From Streptomyces pacificus (GTDB lineage: Bacteria > Actinomycetota > Actinomycetes > Streptomycetales > Streptomycetaceae): 64,000 nt of DNA. The stretch is from contig NZ_BLLG01000014.1 of the NCBI RefSeq assembly GCF_011766325.1, positions 1-64,000 of the forward strand, in the 5' to 3' direction. The position numbers and the translations under genes were made by a program. The notes beneath the pieces are model-generated. The model saw only the letters and a list, made by a program, of their open reading frames with translations, had not been told where the DNA came from and did no database searches. Shown one piece after another: positions 29,665-37,787 of this stretch; the stretch's first letter is position 1, and each line of letters opens with the position of its first letter.

Positions 29665-30477
29665 ATGCTCACCACCCGCTATCTCACCGGATCCCCCAAC
29701 TGGCTCGATCTGGCCACCCCCGACCTTCCCGGCGCCGCCTCGTTCTACGGCGGACTCTTCGGCTGGACGTTCCGGTCCGCGGGTCCGGAAGCCGGCGGCT
29801 ACGGCATGTTCGCACTGGACGGGAGGACCGCGGCCGGAGGGATGCCGGTGCCCCCGGAGCAGGACGCGCCCGGCTGGACCCTCTACTTCCAGTCGGCCAT
29901 CGCCGACGACACCGCCGAACGGGTGAGGAATTCCGGCGGCTCGGTCACCTACGAGCCGGCGGACGTCTGGGACCTCGGCCGCACGGCCCGCTTCACCGAC
30001 CCGGCTGGAGCGGTCTTCGCCACCTGGCAACCGGGCACCAGCAGGGGGCTCGACGTCGTCAACGAGACCGGCTCGCTCTGCTGGGCCGAGCTGTGCACCC
30101 GGGACCCGGGCACCGCCCTGGAATTCTACCGTGCCGTCTTCGGCTGGGACGAGTTCGCCGTGCCTTTCCCCGGTGGGGGCACCTATGTGACCGTCAACCC
30201 GGCCGGTGCCGGCGAGGACGCCATGTTCGCCGGGCTCGTCGCCCTGGACACCGACCCGGTGGAGGCGGCCGGAGCGCCGTACTGGCTGCCCTACTTCGAG
30301 GCGACCGACACCGACGCGACCGCCGCCGCGGCCGAGGAACTCGGCGGTACGGTCCGGAGCCGGCCGATCGACATCGAGGACGTCGGCCGCATCGCCAAAC
30401 TCGCCGACCCCTGCGGAGCCCGCTTCGCGGTGATCGAGTCCTCGGCACTGAGTGCGGGCGGGACGAAGGCGGCCTGA
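29665..30477 (+). CDS. VOC family protein with two glyoxalase-like domains
   Basis: 270 residues, two tandem vicinal-oxygen-chelate domains: the first at about 8-125 (SPNWLDLATPDLPGAASFYG), the second at about 135-265 (GSLCWAELCTRDPGTALEFY). This pairing is common in Streptomyces glyoxalase/bleomycin-resistance-like proteins. The usual metal ligands (His/Glu) are only partly present, so a binding rather than catalytic role is possible. ATG 29665 has GGAAGGAG 9 nt upstream. Confidence 0.88.
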   Translation: MLTTRYLTGSPNWLDLATPDLPGAASFYGGLFGWTFRSAGPEAGGYGMFALDGRTAAGGMPVPPEQDAPGWTLYFQSAIADDTAERVRNSGGSVTYEPADVWDLGRTARFTDPAGAVFATWQPGTSRGLDVVNETGSLCWAELCTRDPGTALEFYRAVFGWDEFAVPFPGGGTYVTVNPAGAGEDAMFAGLVALDTDPVEAAGAPYWLPYFEATDTDATAAAAEELGGTVRSRPIDIEDVGRIAKLADPCGARFAVIESSALSAGGTKAA

Positions 30478-30579
30478 ACACGCCATGCAAGCAGCGCGAT
30501 CGGGACCGCGAACGGCCGGAATGCGCACGTTGAGGATTCATTGACATACCGTTTAGCGCTGCGGGGCACCCTGTGTTCC

Positions 30580-30849
30580 ATGCCCATGAACACCTGCACC
30601 GTTCCGATGGCCGATCGCGCACTCTCCTGGCAGGAGAACGCCCTGTGCGCCCAGGTCGGCCCCGACTTCTTCTTCCCGGCCCCCGGCTCGTCCACTCGCG
30701 AGGCGAAGGAACTGTGCGGCGCCTGCGAGGGCCGCACGGCGTGCCTGGAGTACGCGCTCGCCAACGACGAGCGCTTCGGTGTCTGGGGCGGCCTCTCGGA
30801 GGAGGAACGCAGCATGCTCCGGCGCAACCGCATCCAGCGCCACGGGTAG
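30580..30849 (+). CDS. WhiB-like (Wbl) iron-sulphur regulator
   Basis: 89 residues. The four cluster-binding Cys are C23, C46, C49 and C55 (LCGACEGRTAC), followed by the Wbl signature GVWGG and a basic tail (RSMLRRNRIQRHG). Wbl proteins bind [4Fe-4S] and regulate by docking on the main sigma factor. A TTG at 30541 would extend the N-terminus, but TTGACA there looks more like a -35 box. By neighbourhood (SsgA-like and idi regions) this could be the wblJ-type member; the symbol is not certain. Confidence 0.93.
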   Translation: MPMNTCTVPMADRALSWQENALCAQVGPDFFFPAPGSSTREAKELCGACEGRTACLEYALANDERFGVWGGLSEEERSMLRRNRIQRHG

Positions 30850-30870
30850 GGAACCGGCGGGTCCTGTAAG

Positions 30871-30910
30871 ACTTGTGACGACCCGTGACGACCCGTGACG
30901 ACCCGTGCCG
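30871..30910. repeat. 10-bp tandem repeat downstream of the Wbl gene
   Basis: Four near-identical 10-bp units (ACCCGTGACG) in phase with the DNA helix lie in the 360-bp gap between the convergent Wbl and chitosanase genes. No gene otherwise supported in 30850-31209. Confidence 0.8.
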
Positions 30911-31209
30911 GGTCCCCGTTCCGCGCGGTCCGGAGCGCCGCGGCCGGATCCGTACAACCCCGCCGGCGCGGCGCCCGCGGAGGGCGTAGGGGCGAATGCA
31001 GTTCCTTCGGAACGCAGTTCGGGTGGGACGTGTGCGACACGCCCTCGCCCCCTGCACGCTCGTACGAGGCGAGGCGGCCCGCCGGCGGGGGCGGGCAGCC
31101 GTGGTGCGGTCCCGCGGTGCGGCCCGGCCCGGCCCCGTCACGGTCCGCTCCGGACGGAGGGCCCTCGGCAACCGGCCCGGCCGCCGGTACGACGGGCCGG
31201 GCCGGGCCG

Positions 31210-32136
31210 TCAGGAGGCCGGGATGCGGAAGGTCTCCCCGTACATCCGCCACTGCAGCGGCGGCGTGAGCCTCATGTTCCCGTTGCGCAGAAACACCCGC
31301 TGCGCCGTGTCGATGCGGGAGGTGTCGCGCCAGGCGGGGTTCGTCCGGGTGCGCATGGCCGAACGGCTCTCGTCGAGGAAGACGTTCAGGTACCTCTTCT
31401 CCGCACCGCCCTCCGCGGCTGTCCTGGCCCTGTCCATGGCCGCCCGGCGGATGCCGTAGAAGCCGTCGCGGGCGAGACCGGGGCCGTGCAGCAGCATCGC
31501 GTCGTAGTAGATGAACTGGCCGAGCGTACCGAGGCCGTCCATCTTGGCGAGCCGGACGGCGGGGTCGAAGTAGATCCGGTCGCGCGCGGCGTCCTGCGCG
31601 GCGCGGAAGGCCGGCTTCGCGGCCTCCGTGCTCCATGCGTCGGTGAAACCGGGGTCAAGCCCCTCGTGCGAGTCGCTGCCGTCGACCTTCCTGAGGGCGG
31701 GGAGGTACCGGGCCAGCCCGTTGTCCGGGTGGTCGGCGGTGTACGCCTCGACGAGTTGCAGCATGTCGTTGGTGCCGGAGCAGAAGCCGATGCTCCCGGC
31801 GGTGTAGCCGTTGCCGTCGCCGAGGTCCTCGATGGCTCCGTACCGGCCGCGCCAGTCCAGGGTGGAGTGCTCGGCGCTGGACACCAGTTGAGCGGCGATC
31901 TCCTTCTTGGCCGGGTGCGCGAGGCCCGCGGGCATCCTCGCGATCCGGGCCTCGAGCGCCTGCCGTTCTGACGCCGTGCCGGACGCGAGCGGGTTCTGCA
32001 CGGGTGCGGCCGTCTTCCGGTCCTCACGGGGCCGGTCGGCGAGCGGGATCTCCTCCTTGCCGCCGATGCCGAGGAACGCGGAAGCGGCGATGGCCACCGG
32101 GGCGCCTATGAGGATGATGCGGGTCGCGGGTTTCAC
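31210..32136 (-). CDS. csn: Secreted chitosanase, GH46
   Basis: 308 residues. A signal peptide or N-terminal membrane segment (RIILIGAPVAIAASAFLGI) precedes a GH46 domain. The catalytic region matches the Streptomyces N174 enzyme: LVSSAEHSTLDWRGRYGAIE (general acid Glu in SSAE) then DLGDGNGYTAGSIGFCSGT (general base Asp in GDGNGYT). It hydrolyses chitosan outside the cell by inversion. GTG 32136 is chosen because it starts just ahead of the hydrophobic segment; no Shine-Dalgarno is visible, and the start could be further in. Confidence 0.93.
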   Translation of the reverse strand: MKPATRIILIGAPVAIAASAFLGIGGKEEIPLADRPREDRKTAAPVQNPLASGTASERQALEARIARMPAGLAHPAKKEIAAQLVSSAEHSTLDWRGRYGAIEDLGDGNGYTAGSIGFCSGTNDMLQLVEAYTADHPDNGLARYLPALRKVDGSDSHEGLDPGFTDAWSTEAAKPAFRAAQDAARDRIYFDPAVRLAKMDGLGTLGQFIYYDAMLLHGPGLARDGFYGIRRAAMDRARTAAEGGAEKRYLNVFLDESRSAMRTRTNPAWRDTSRIDTAQRVFLRNGNMRLTPPLQWRMYGETFRIPAS

Positions 32137-32577
32137 GCGGCCAAGGTTACGGTGCGCGCTCGCCGGTTCGATGCCCGTCCCGCTGAACGCGGGATTCCGG
32201 GCGGACCAAGACGTGTGGTGGCGCCTGCCCGACCGGTCGCCGATGGGTCGGGCCCACTGGCCGGGGTGGTGTCGTCCTGGGCGGCTGCCGGACGCTCCGG
32301 ATGGGGCGTCGCCGCCCCGCCCCACCGCCCCGCCCCGCCCCACCGCGCCGGCCCGGTGGCCTCCGGGGCGCGCCCAGGGCCGCGGCTCGCCGGCGCCCGG
32401 CCGCACCGCCCTCGGCCGTCGCCGGCCCCGCCGGCTGCGCCGACGTGGGAAAGCGAGTGGGGCAGTCCGCTCGGCCCGCGTCCGGGCGACGCCACCGAGG
32501 TGTGCCTGCCGCCTCCGGTACGGCAGGCACCGCCGGAGGACCCGGCGCCACCGCACGAGGCGCGGCCGCGCCGGACG
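32137..32577. other. Gap upstream of chitosanase, low-complexity
   Basis: About 440 bp with CCCCGCCCCACCG-type repeats around 32320-32350. No gene supported. The chitosanase promoter should lie near 32140-32220, where AT content is slightly higher. Confidence 0.4.
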
Positions 32578-32613
32578 CCCTCCGGGAGCACCGGTGCCGG
32601 TGCTCCCGGAGGG
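32578..32613 (-). terminator. Terminator after the desaturase gene
   Basis: CCCTCCGGGAGCACCGG (32578-32594) pairs with CCGGTGCTCCCGGAGGG (32597-32613), a 17-bp perfect stem 11 bp past the desaturase stop. Confidence 0.85.
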
Positions 32614-32624
32614 GGACGTGCCGC

Positions 32625-33599
32625 TCAGCCCTTGGCGCGGGCGGCCAGCCGGGCCCTGCGGGCCGCGAGCTTCTCGTCGAACTTGGCGGCCTCGGTGTTG
32701 AGTCCGCCCATGTACAGTCCCAGTTCCTCCTGGGCCTTCATACCCTCGGGGCCGAGCCCGTCGATGTCCATCACCTTCAAGAAGCGCAGCACCGGCTGCA
32801 GCACGTCGTCGTGGTGGATCCGCAGGTTGTAGATCTCGCCGATCGCCATCTGCGCCGCCGCGCGCTCGAACCCCGGTATCCCGTGCCCGGGCATCCGGAA
32901 GTTCACCACCACGTCCCGTACCGCCTGCATGGTCAGGTCCGGCGCGATCTCGAAGGCCGCGCCGAGCAGGTTCCGGTAGAAGACCATGTGCAGGTTCTCG
33001 TCGGTGGCGATGCGTGCGAGCATCCGGTCGCAGACGGGGTCGCCCGACTGGTGGCCGGTGTTGCGGTGGGAGATACGGGTGGCGAGCTCCTGGAAGGCGA
33101 CATATGCGACGGAGTGCAGCATCGAGTGGCGGTTGTCGGACTCGAAGCCCTCCGACATGTGCGCCATCCGGAACTGCTCCAGCTTGTCCGGGTCCACGGC
33201 CCGCGAGGTCAGCAGGTAGTCGCGCATCACGATCCCGTGCCGGCCCTCCTCCGCGGTCCAGCGGTGCACCCAGGTGCCCCAGGCGCCGTCGCGGCCGAAG
33301 AGGGTCGCGATCTCGTGGTGGTAGCTGGGCAGGTTGTCCTCGGTCAGCAGATTGACGACGAGGGCGGTCTTCCCGATGTCGGTGACCTTGGACTGGCCGG
33401 GCTCCCAGGCCTCGCCGTCCTCGAAGACGCCGGGGAAGTTCCGGCCGTCCGTCCACGGCACGTACTCGTGCGGCATCCAGTCCTTGGCGACCCCGAGGTG
33501 GCGGTTGAGCTCCTTCTCCACGACCTCCTCCAGCGCGTACAGCAGCCGGGCGTCGGTCCACACTTCCGAACTGCCGAGGTGGGGAGAGGTGATCGTCAC
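32625..33599 (-). CDS. Acyl-ACP desaturase, di-iron (DesA type)
   Basis: 324 residues of the ferritin-like fatty acid desaturase 2 family. The di-iron ligands are seen in TAEEGRHGIVM and ATDENLHMVFY (the two E-x-x-H pairs). It introduces a double bond into acyl-ACP, adjusting membrane fluidity. GTG 33599 is chosen over ATG 33632 because AGGAG lies 5 nt before it. About 95 bp upstream sits an 18-bp palindromic operator, so expression is probably repressed by a TetR-type fatty-acid regulator encoded elsewhere. Confidence 0.92.
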   Translation of the reverse strand: MTITSPHLGSSEVWTDARLLYALEEVVEKELNRHLGVAKDWMPHEYVPWTDGRNFPGVFEDGEAWEPGQSKVTDIGKTALVVNLLTEDNLPSYHHEIATLFGRDGAWGTWVHRWTAEEGRHGIVMRDYLLTSRAVDPDKLEQFRMAHMSEGFESDNRHSMLHSVAYVAFQELATRISHRNTGHQSGDPVCDRMLARIATDENLHMVFYRNLLGAAFEIAPDLTMQAVRDVVVNFRMPGHGIPGFERAAAQMAIGEIYNLRIHHDDVLQPVLRFLKVMDIDGLGPEGMKAQEELGLYMGGLNTEAAKFDEKLAARRARLAARAKG

Positions 33600-33693
33600 G
33601 GGGGCTCCTGGGAACGGGTGGGGCAGGGACATCGGCGAGCGGAACGCACGGCGGACGAGGCCGGGGTACCGGCCGGATCGCCGGATACGTTCT

Positions 33694-33728
33694 ACCTACG
33701 ACCTCGTAGGTTACGAAACCGTAGGTTA
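33694..33728 (-). promoter_or_regulatory. Palindromic operator upstream of the desaturase gene
   Basis: The perfect 8-2-8 inverted repeat ACCTACGA-CC-TCGTAGGT (33694-33711) is followed by an additional half site, CGTAGGTTA, at 33720-33728, which also repeats 33705-33713 with a 15-bp shift. The stretch is AT-rich for this genome. TetR-type binding inferred. Confidence 0.65.
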
Positions 33729-33783
33729 AAGGCGCGATAAGCCGTCGTCCAAGCGCGCGGTGGTGATGTCCGCATGCGCTCTG

Positions 33784-34560
33784 TCATGTGTGCAGGTCCC
33801 GGAGCCGCACGGAGAGGCACGTCACGCAGCCCTCGAGCTTCTCGAACTCGCTGATGTCCACCAGAACCGGCTCGTACCCCAGGTCGGTGAACAGCTCCGC
33901 CGTCTTGGGAGCGCTCGCCGCCATCAGCAGTTTCGCGCCACCGAGCAGCACCACGTGCGCCCCGGCCTCCTCGGGGACCGGCAGGAACCGCGGGAACAGC
34001 GAAGGCCGCTCGACCAGCGGCTCGTAGCCGATCACGGTCCCGTCGGGCAGCGCGGTCACGGCGGACTTCAGATGGAGCACCCGTGACACGGGTACGGCGA
34101 CGACCCGTGCCCCCAGCGGCTCGAAGACCGCCCTGACCTGCCGTACCCCGGCCGCGTTGGTGCGTCCGCCGCTGCCGACATAGACGGTGTCGCCGATCTT
34201 GAGCACATCGCCGCCGTCGAGCGTGCCGGGCTCCCACACCCAGTTCACGGAGCAGCCGAGCCTCGCCACGGCCTCCTCCACCCCGGCCGTCTCCCGGCGC
34301 CGGGTCTCGGCCCCGGGACGGGCGATGAGGGCGACGTTGCGGAACATCACCACGGTGTCCTCGATGAAGACCCCGTCCGGGCAGTCGTCGGCGGGCTCCG
34401 CCTCGACCGTCTCCCAGCCGTGCGCCCGGAGGGCCTCGCCGTACGCCCTCCACTGGGCGAGCGCCATCCGGGGGTCGACGGGGCGGCGCTCCACATGGGT
34501 GACCAGGCCGTCGGCCACGCGCGGGCTGGGGCGTCGAATCAGGGCTCTTCTGCTCGGCAC
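33784..34560 (-). CDS. ddaH: Dimethylarginine dimethylaminohydrolase (DDAH)
   Basis: 258 residues of the guanidino-modifying superfamily. Substrate-binding Asp/Glu are in FIEDTVVM and TLDGGDVL, the catalytic His in RVLHLKSAVTAL, and the C-terminal nucleophile Cys in EGCVTCLSVRL (Cys248). It converts methylarginines to citrulline and methylamines. GTG 34560 is chosen because GGAG lies 7 nt upstream; an ATG at 34602 would add a less conserved leader. It follows the ABC-F gene at a distance of 263 bp, probably as a separate unit. Confidence 0.92.
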   Translation of the reverse strand: MPSRRALIRRPSPRVADGLVTHVERRPVDPRMALAQWRAYGEALRAHGWETVEAEPADDCPDGVFIEDTVVMFRNVALIARPGAETRRRETAGVEEAVARLGCSVNWVWEPGTLDGGDVLKIGDTVYVGSGGRTNAAGVRQVRAVFEPLGARVVAVPVSRVLHLKSAVTALPDGTVIGYEPLVERPSLFPRFLPVPEEAGAHVVLLGGAKLLMAASAPKTAELFTDLGYEPVLVDISEFEKLEGCVTCLSVRLRDLHT

Positions 34561-34684
34561 GGGCTCTCCAGGGAGCGAATTGGGGGGTGGCAGCGCCATC
34601 ATGAGCCCCACCTGCCCCGCTCCGTCCCGTTCCACACTGCGGGAGGGTCTGCCCGGCGGCCGCCCGCCGCGGAACCTGCGAGGC

Positions 34685-34768
34685 GGCTGCCCGCCCCCGG
34701 CTGCCCGCCCGCGGCTGTCCGCCCGCGGCTGTCCGCCCCCGGCTGCCCGCCCGCGGCTGTCCGCCCGG
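34685..34768. repeat. Six 14-bp tandem repeats
   Basis: Six units of GGCTG(C/T)CCGCCC(G/C)C in the gap between the ABC-F stop and the DDAH start. They alternate between two variants. Confidence 0.85.
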
Positions 34769-34823
34769 CGGCCGGGACCCCCGCTGCCGCGCGGCCGTCA
34801 CGCCCTCCTCGGGTCGTACGGGC

Positions 34824-36464
34824 TCAGGCCCCCGTCGACTGCTCCCCGACCTCCTCGGCGGTCGTCGGCCGAAGTCCACCGTCCAGCAGCAGCCAGCGGG
34901 TGATGCCCAGCGACTCCAGGAAGGCGGTGTCGTGGCTCGCCACGATCAGCGCTCCCTCGTAGGCCTCCAGGGCCTCCGTGAGCCCCCGCACGCTCGCCAT
35001 GTCGAGGTTGTTCGTCGGCTCGTCCAGCATCATCAGCTGCGGGGCGGGCTCGGCGAGCAGCAGCGCCGCCAGTGCGGCTCGGAACCGCTCCCCTCCGGAG
35101 AGGGTGCCGGCCGGCCGGTCGGCACGCTCCCCGCGGAACAGGAAGCGGGCCAGCCGTGCCCGGATCATGTTGTCCGTCGCCTGCGGTGCGAAGCGCGCGA
35201 CGTTCCGCACGACGCTCAGCTCCTCGTCGAGCACGTCCAGCCGCTGCGGCAGGAAGCGCAGCGGTACCTGCACCTCCACCTCGCCCGCCACCGGCCGCAG
35301 CTCCCCGGCGATGGTCCGCAGCAGGGTCGTCTTGCCGGCCCCGTTGCGTCCGACGAGCGCGATCCGCTCCGGTCCCCGAAGCTCGAAACCCCCTTCCACC
35401 CGCGCCCCGTAGCGGAGTTCCACCTCGCCCATGCGCAGCACCCCGCGGCCCGGATGGACCCGGGTGTGCGGCAGTTCGACGCGGATCCGGTCATCCTCCC
35501 GCACCGCGTCCGCGGCTTCCGAAAGCCGCTCCCGCGCCTCGTTCAGCCTCTCCGTGTGCATGGTGCGGTGCTTGCCGGCCGAGACCTGCGCCTGGCGCCG
35601 GCGCTCGCCCATCACGACCTTCGGCTCGCGCTTCTGCTCGTACATCTTCTGCCCGTACCGCTTCCGGCGGGAGAGCTTCACCTGCGCCTCGGCCAGTTCG
35701 CGCTTCTGCCGCCGCACGTCGGCCTCCGCGACGCGCACCATCCGCCCGGCTGCCTCCTGCTCGACGGTCAGCGCCTCCTCATAGGCCGAGTACGCCCCGC
35801 CGTACCAGGTCACCGCGCCGTCGCGGAGGTCGGCGATCTGATCGACCCGCTCGAGGAGTTCACGGTCGTGGCTGACCACGATCATCACCCCGGACCAGGC
35901 CTCCACGGCCTCGTAGAGCCGCCCGCGGGCGAACAGGTCCAGGTTGTTGGTCGGTTCGTCGAGCAGCAGGACGTCAGGCCGGGCCAGCAGCAGCGCCGCG
36001 AGTCTGAGCAGTACGCACTCCCCGCCCGAGATCTCGCCCACGGTCCGGTCGAGGCCGACGCGCCCGAGACCCAGCTGTGCGAGAGCGGCGACGGCCCGCT
36101 CCTCCACGTCCCAGTCGTCGCCGACCGCCGTGAAGTGCTCCTCCCGCACGTCGCCGGCCTCGATCGCATGCAGCGCGGTGCGGGTGGCGGCGATGCCGAG
36201 CGCCTCGTCGACCCGCAACGCCGTGTCGAGCACGGCGTTCTGCGGCAGATACCCGACCCGGCCCGAGGTCCGCACCACGCCCTCGGTGGGGGCGAGTTCG
36301 CCGGCGATCAGCCGCAGCAGTGTCGACTTGCCCGAGCCGTTGAGTCCGATCAGCCCCGTCCTGCCGGGACCGACGGCCAGGTGGAAGTCCGCCAGCACGT
36401 CGGTGCCGTCGGGCCAGGAGAAGGCCAGCGAGGAGCACGTCACATAGGTGGGGAAGGTAGACAT
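34824..36464 (-). CDS. ABC-F family ATPase (ribosome protection/translation factor type)
   Basis: 546 residues with two ABC domains and no membrane segments. P-loops are LIGLNGSGKSTLL and LVGRNGAGKTTLL; signature motifs are EISGGE and TLSGGE; Walker B regions are LLLDEPTNNLD and MMLDEPTNNLD. A long charged linker (about 230-310, Arg/Lys/Glu-rich) is the P-site interaction region that decides antibiotic-resistance specificity. ATG 36464 has AGGGAGA 6 nt upstream. A leader of about 200 nt with a micro-ORF suggests ribosome-mediated induction, as in several resistance ABC-F genes. Confidence 0.92.
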   Translation of the reverse strand: MSTFPTYVTCSSLAFSWPDGTDVLADFHLAVGPGRTGLIGLNGSGKSTLLRLIAGELAPTEGVVRTSGRVGYLPQNAVLDTALRVDEALGIAATRTALHAIEAGDVREEHFTAVGDDWDVEERAVAALAQLGLGRVGLDRTVGEISGGECVLLRLAALLLARPDVLLLDEPTNNLDLFARGRLYEAVEAWSGVMIVVSHDRELLERVDQIADLRDGAVTWYGGAYSAYEEALTVEQEAAGRMVRVAEADVRRQKRELAEAQVKLSRRKRYGQKMYEQKREPKVVMGERRRQAQVSAGKHRTMHTERLNEARERLSEAADAVREDDRIRVELPHTRVHPGRGVLRMGEVELRYGARVEGGFELRGPERIALVGRNGAGKTTLLRTIAGELRPVAGEVEVQVPLRFLPQRLDVLDEELSVVRNVARFAPQATDNMIRARLARFLFRGERADRPAGTLSGGERFRAALAALLLAEPAPQLMMLDEPTNNLDMASVRGLTEALEAYEGALIVASHDTAFLESLGITRWLLLDGGLRPTTAEEVGEQSTGA

Positions 36465-36699
36465 ACGGGTCTCCCTGTTGCGTCGGAAGAAGAAAAGGGG
36501 CAACGGGTGAGACACCGGTCGGACGGCGCGGAGGCCCTGGTCCGGGAACGGGACGGCTCGCAGGCCGAGGTCGCACACGGGCACGCGGGCGGAAAGCCGC
36601 GTGACACGGTGTCTCAGGACCTCAGACGAGCAACGTCCTTCTCCGATCGACGACAACAGGTACGGATGAGAAGCTACGCCCACCGGGGTCGGCGGGCAA
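36465..36699 (-). promoter_or_regulatory. ABC-F promoter and attenuator-like leader with a micro-ORF
   Basis: On the minus strand TTGCCC (36694-36699) and TAGCTT (36671-36676) are 17 bp apart, a good housekeeping promoter. In the leader, GGAGAAGG (36637-36644) precedes a four-codon frame TTG CTC GTC TGA (36633-36622). TGAGACACCG and CGGTGTCTCA (plus-strand 36508-36517 and 36607-36616) can pair over 89 nt, while GACACCGTGTC can fold locally, giving alternative structures just before a pyrimidine-rich run (CCCCTTTTCTTCTTCC) and the start codon. Confidence 0.55.
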
Positions 36700-36771
36700 A
36701 CGATTTACGGGGCGGGGCCGGTACCCCGGGTCGGCGCCTGCCGCCCCGGCCCGGCGCCCGGCGTCGGCAGT

Positions 36772-37188
36772 TCAGTGCGCGTCGCGCATCAACTGGGCCA
36801 GGTCCGCGTCCAGATCGAGGTGGAGGTGCTCCCGGCCGGCTGGTACGAGCCCCTGGCTCCGCTTGAGGAAGCGGCGGACGTCGGAGCTGCGGACGTGCAC
36901 CATCGCGGTCCCCTGCGGCGCGTGGAACTCCAGCACGGTCCTGTCGTACCCGTAGGGCCGTACCCGCACATCGCCCAGCCCGGTGGGCTCGTCCAGGCCG
37001 CGCAGGAGCAGATCGCGCGAGAACACCCAGGACACGTCGGTGCCGTCCAGCGTCGCCGAGGCGGGAAAGGACATCCTCACGGCGAAGGGGTCGCGGCTGT
37101 CGTAGCGCAGGGTTGCCGGCACGGACTCCATGCGTGGTGCGGAGGAGACCAGACGGGCCTGCACGGCCTGCTCGATGACGCTGGACAA
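36772..37188 (-). CDS. SsgA-like sporulation/cell-division protein (SALP)
   Basis: 138 residues, the usual SALP size, with family motifs LRYDSRDPFAVRMSF, VSWVFSRDLLLRGL and FLKRSQGLVPAGREHLHLDL. SALPs direct septum placement and cell-wall turnover in sporulating actinomycetes. The start is TTG 37188: GAGGGAGAG lies 6 nt before it and the length then fits, whereas the longer ATG reading adds 37 unrelated residues. By genomic neighbourhood it may be the SsgD-type paralogue, which I cannot prove. Confidence 0.9.
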   Translation of the reverse strand: MSSVIEQAVQARLVSSAPRMESVPATLRYDSRDPFAVRMSFPASATLDGTDVSWVFSRDLLLRGLDEPTGLGDVRVRPYGYDRTVLEFHAPQGTAMVHVRSSDVRRFLKRSQGLVPAGREHLHLDLDADLAQLMRDAH

Positions 37189-37787
37189 GGCCCGCTCTCC
37201 CTCGGGTAGCTGCTGTCGGCGTCGGTCCTCTGCCTCGGCCGAGGGCGACGCCGGTCCTCTGCCGAGGAGGAAGACGGGAGAAAGCCGTGATCCGTGCATC
37301 GACCGGGGATGTGAGCTGCATCACCCCCGGGGAAGCGGTCGTGAGCGGCAGCCCCCGGCCGTCGTGTGCGTGTCCGACGCCGCGATCCCCTCGGCCCGCT
37401 CGCGGTCGACGCCCGGGGCGAACAGCGCATCTCCGTACCGCGGTTCCTTCCGACCAGAGGCGACCAGGACGCCCGCCGGGGGAGGGCCTCCCGCCAGGCC
37501 GTACCAGGCCGTACCAGGCCGTATGGCGGTCTGCGCTACTCCTCGACGCTCGGTGGGGGCCGCTTCGGCCGATTCCCCGACGAACACGGCCGGGGGCCGG
37601 CGCCGCGTCAGGCGGCGTTCACCCCGCCCATGGCACCGGCCCCGGCGCCCGTCACCCGTCCGGCACCGCTGGGCCGTTCCCCTGGGCTGTTCCGCCGTCC
37701 GGCATCCGCCCGCGACCGCGGCGCCGGCGGCGTCCGGACCGGAACCCCTGGTCCGCCGGCCGCTGGACCGGCGGGCGGGGCCGGGCT
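37189..37787. other. 599-bp gap with a 10-bp tandem repeat
   Basis: CCAGGCCGTA occurs three times in tandem at 37494-37523. A 7-bp stem (CCGCCGG 37753-37759, CCGGCGG 37768-37774) just beyond the reductase stop may be its terminator. No gene supported. Confidence 0.5.

Noticed and set aside
30541..30579. TTG start extending the Wbl protein by 13 residues
   Set aside because: TTGACA here looks like a -35 box, the added residues do not fit Wbl N-termini, and ATG 30580 gives the normal length.
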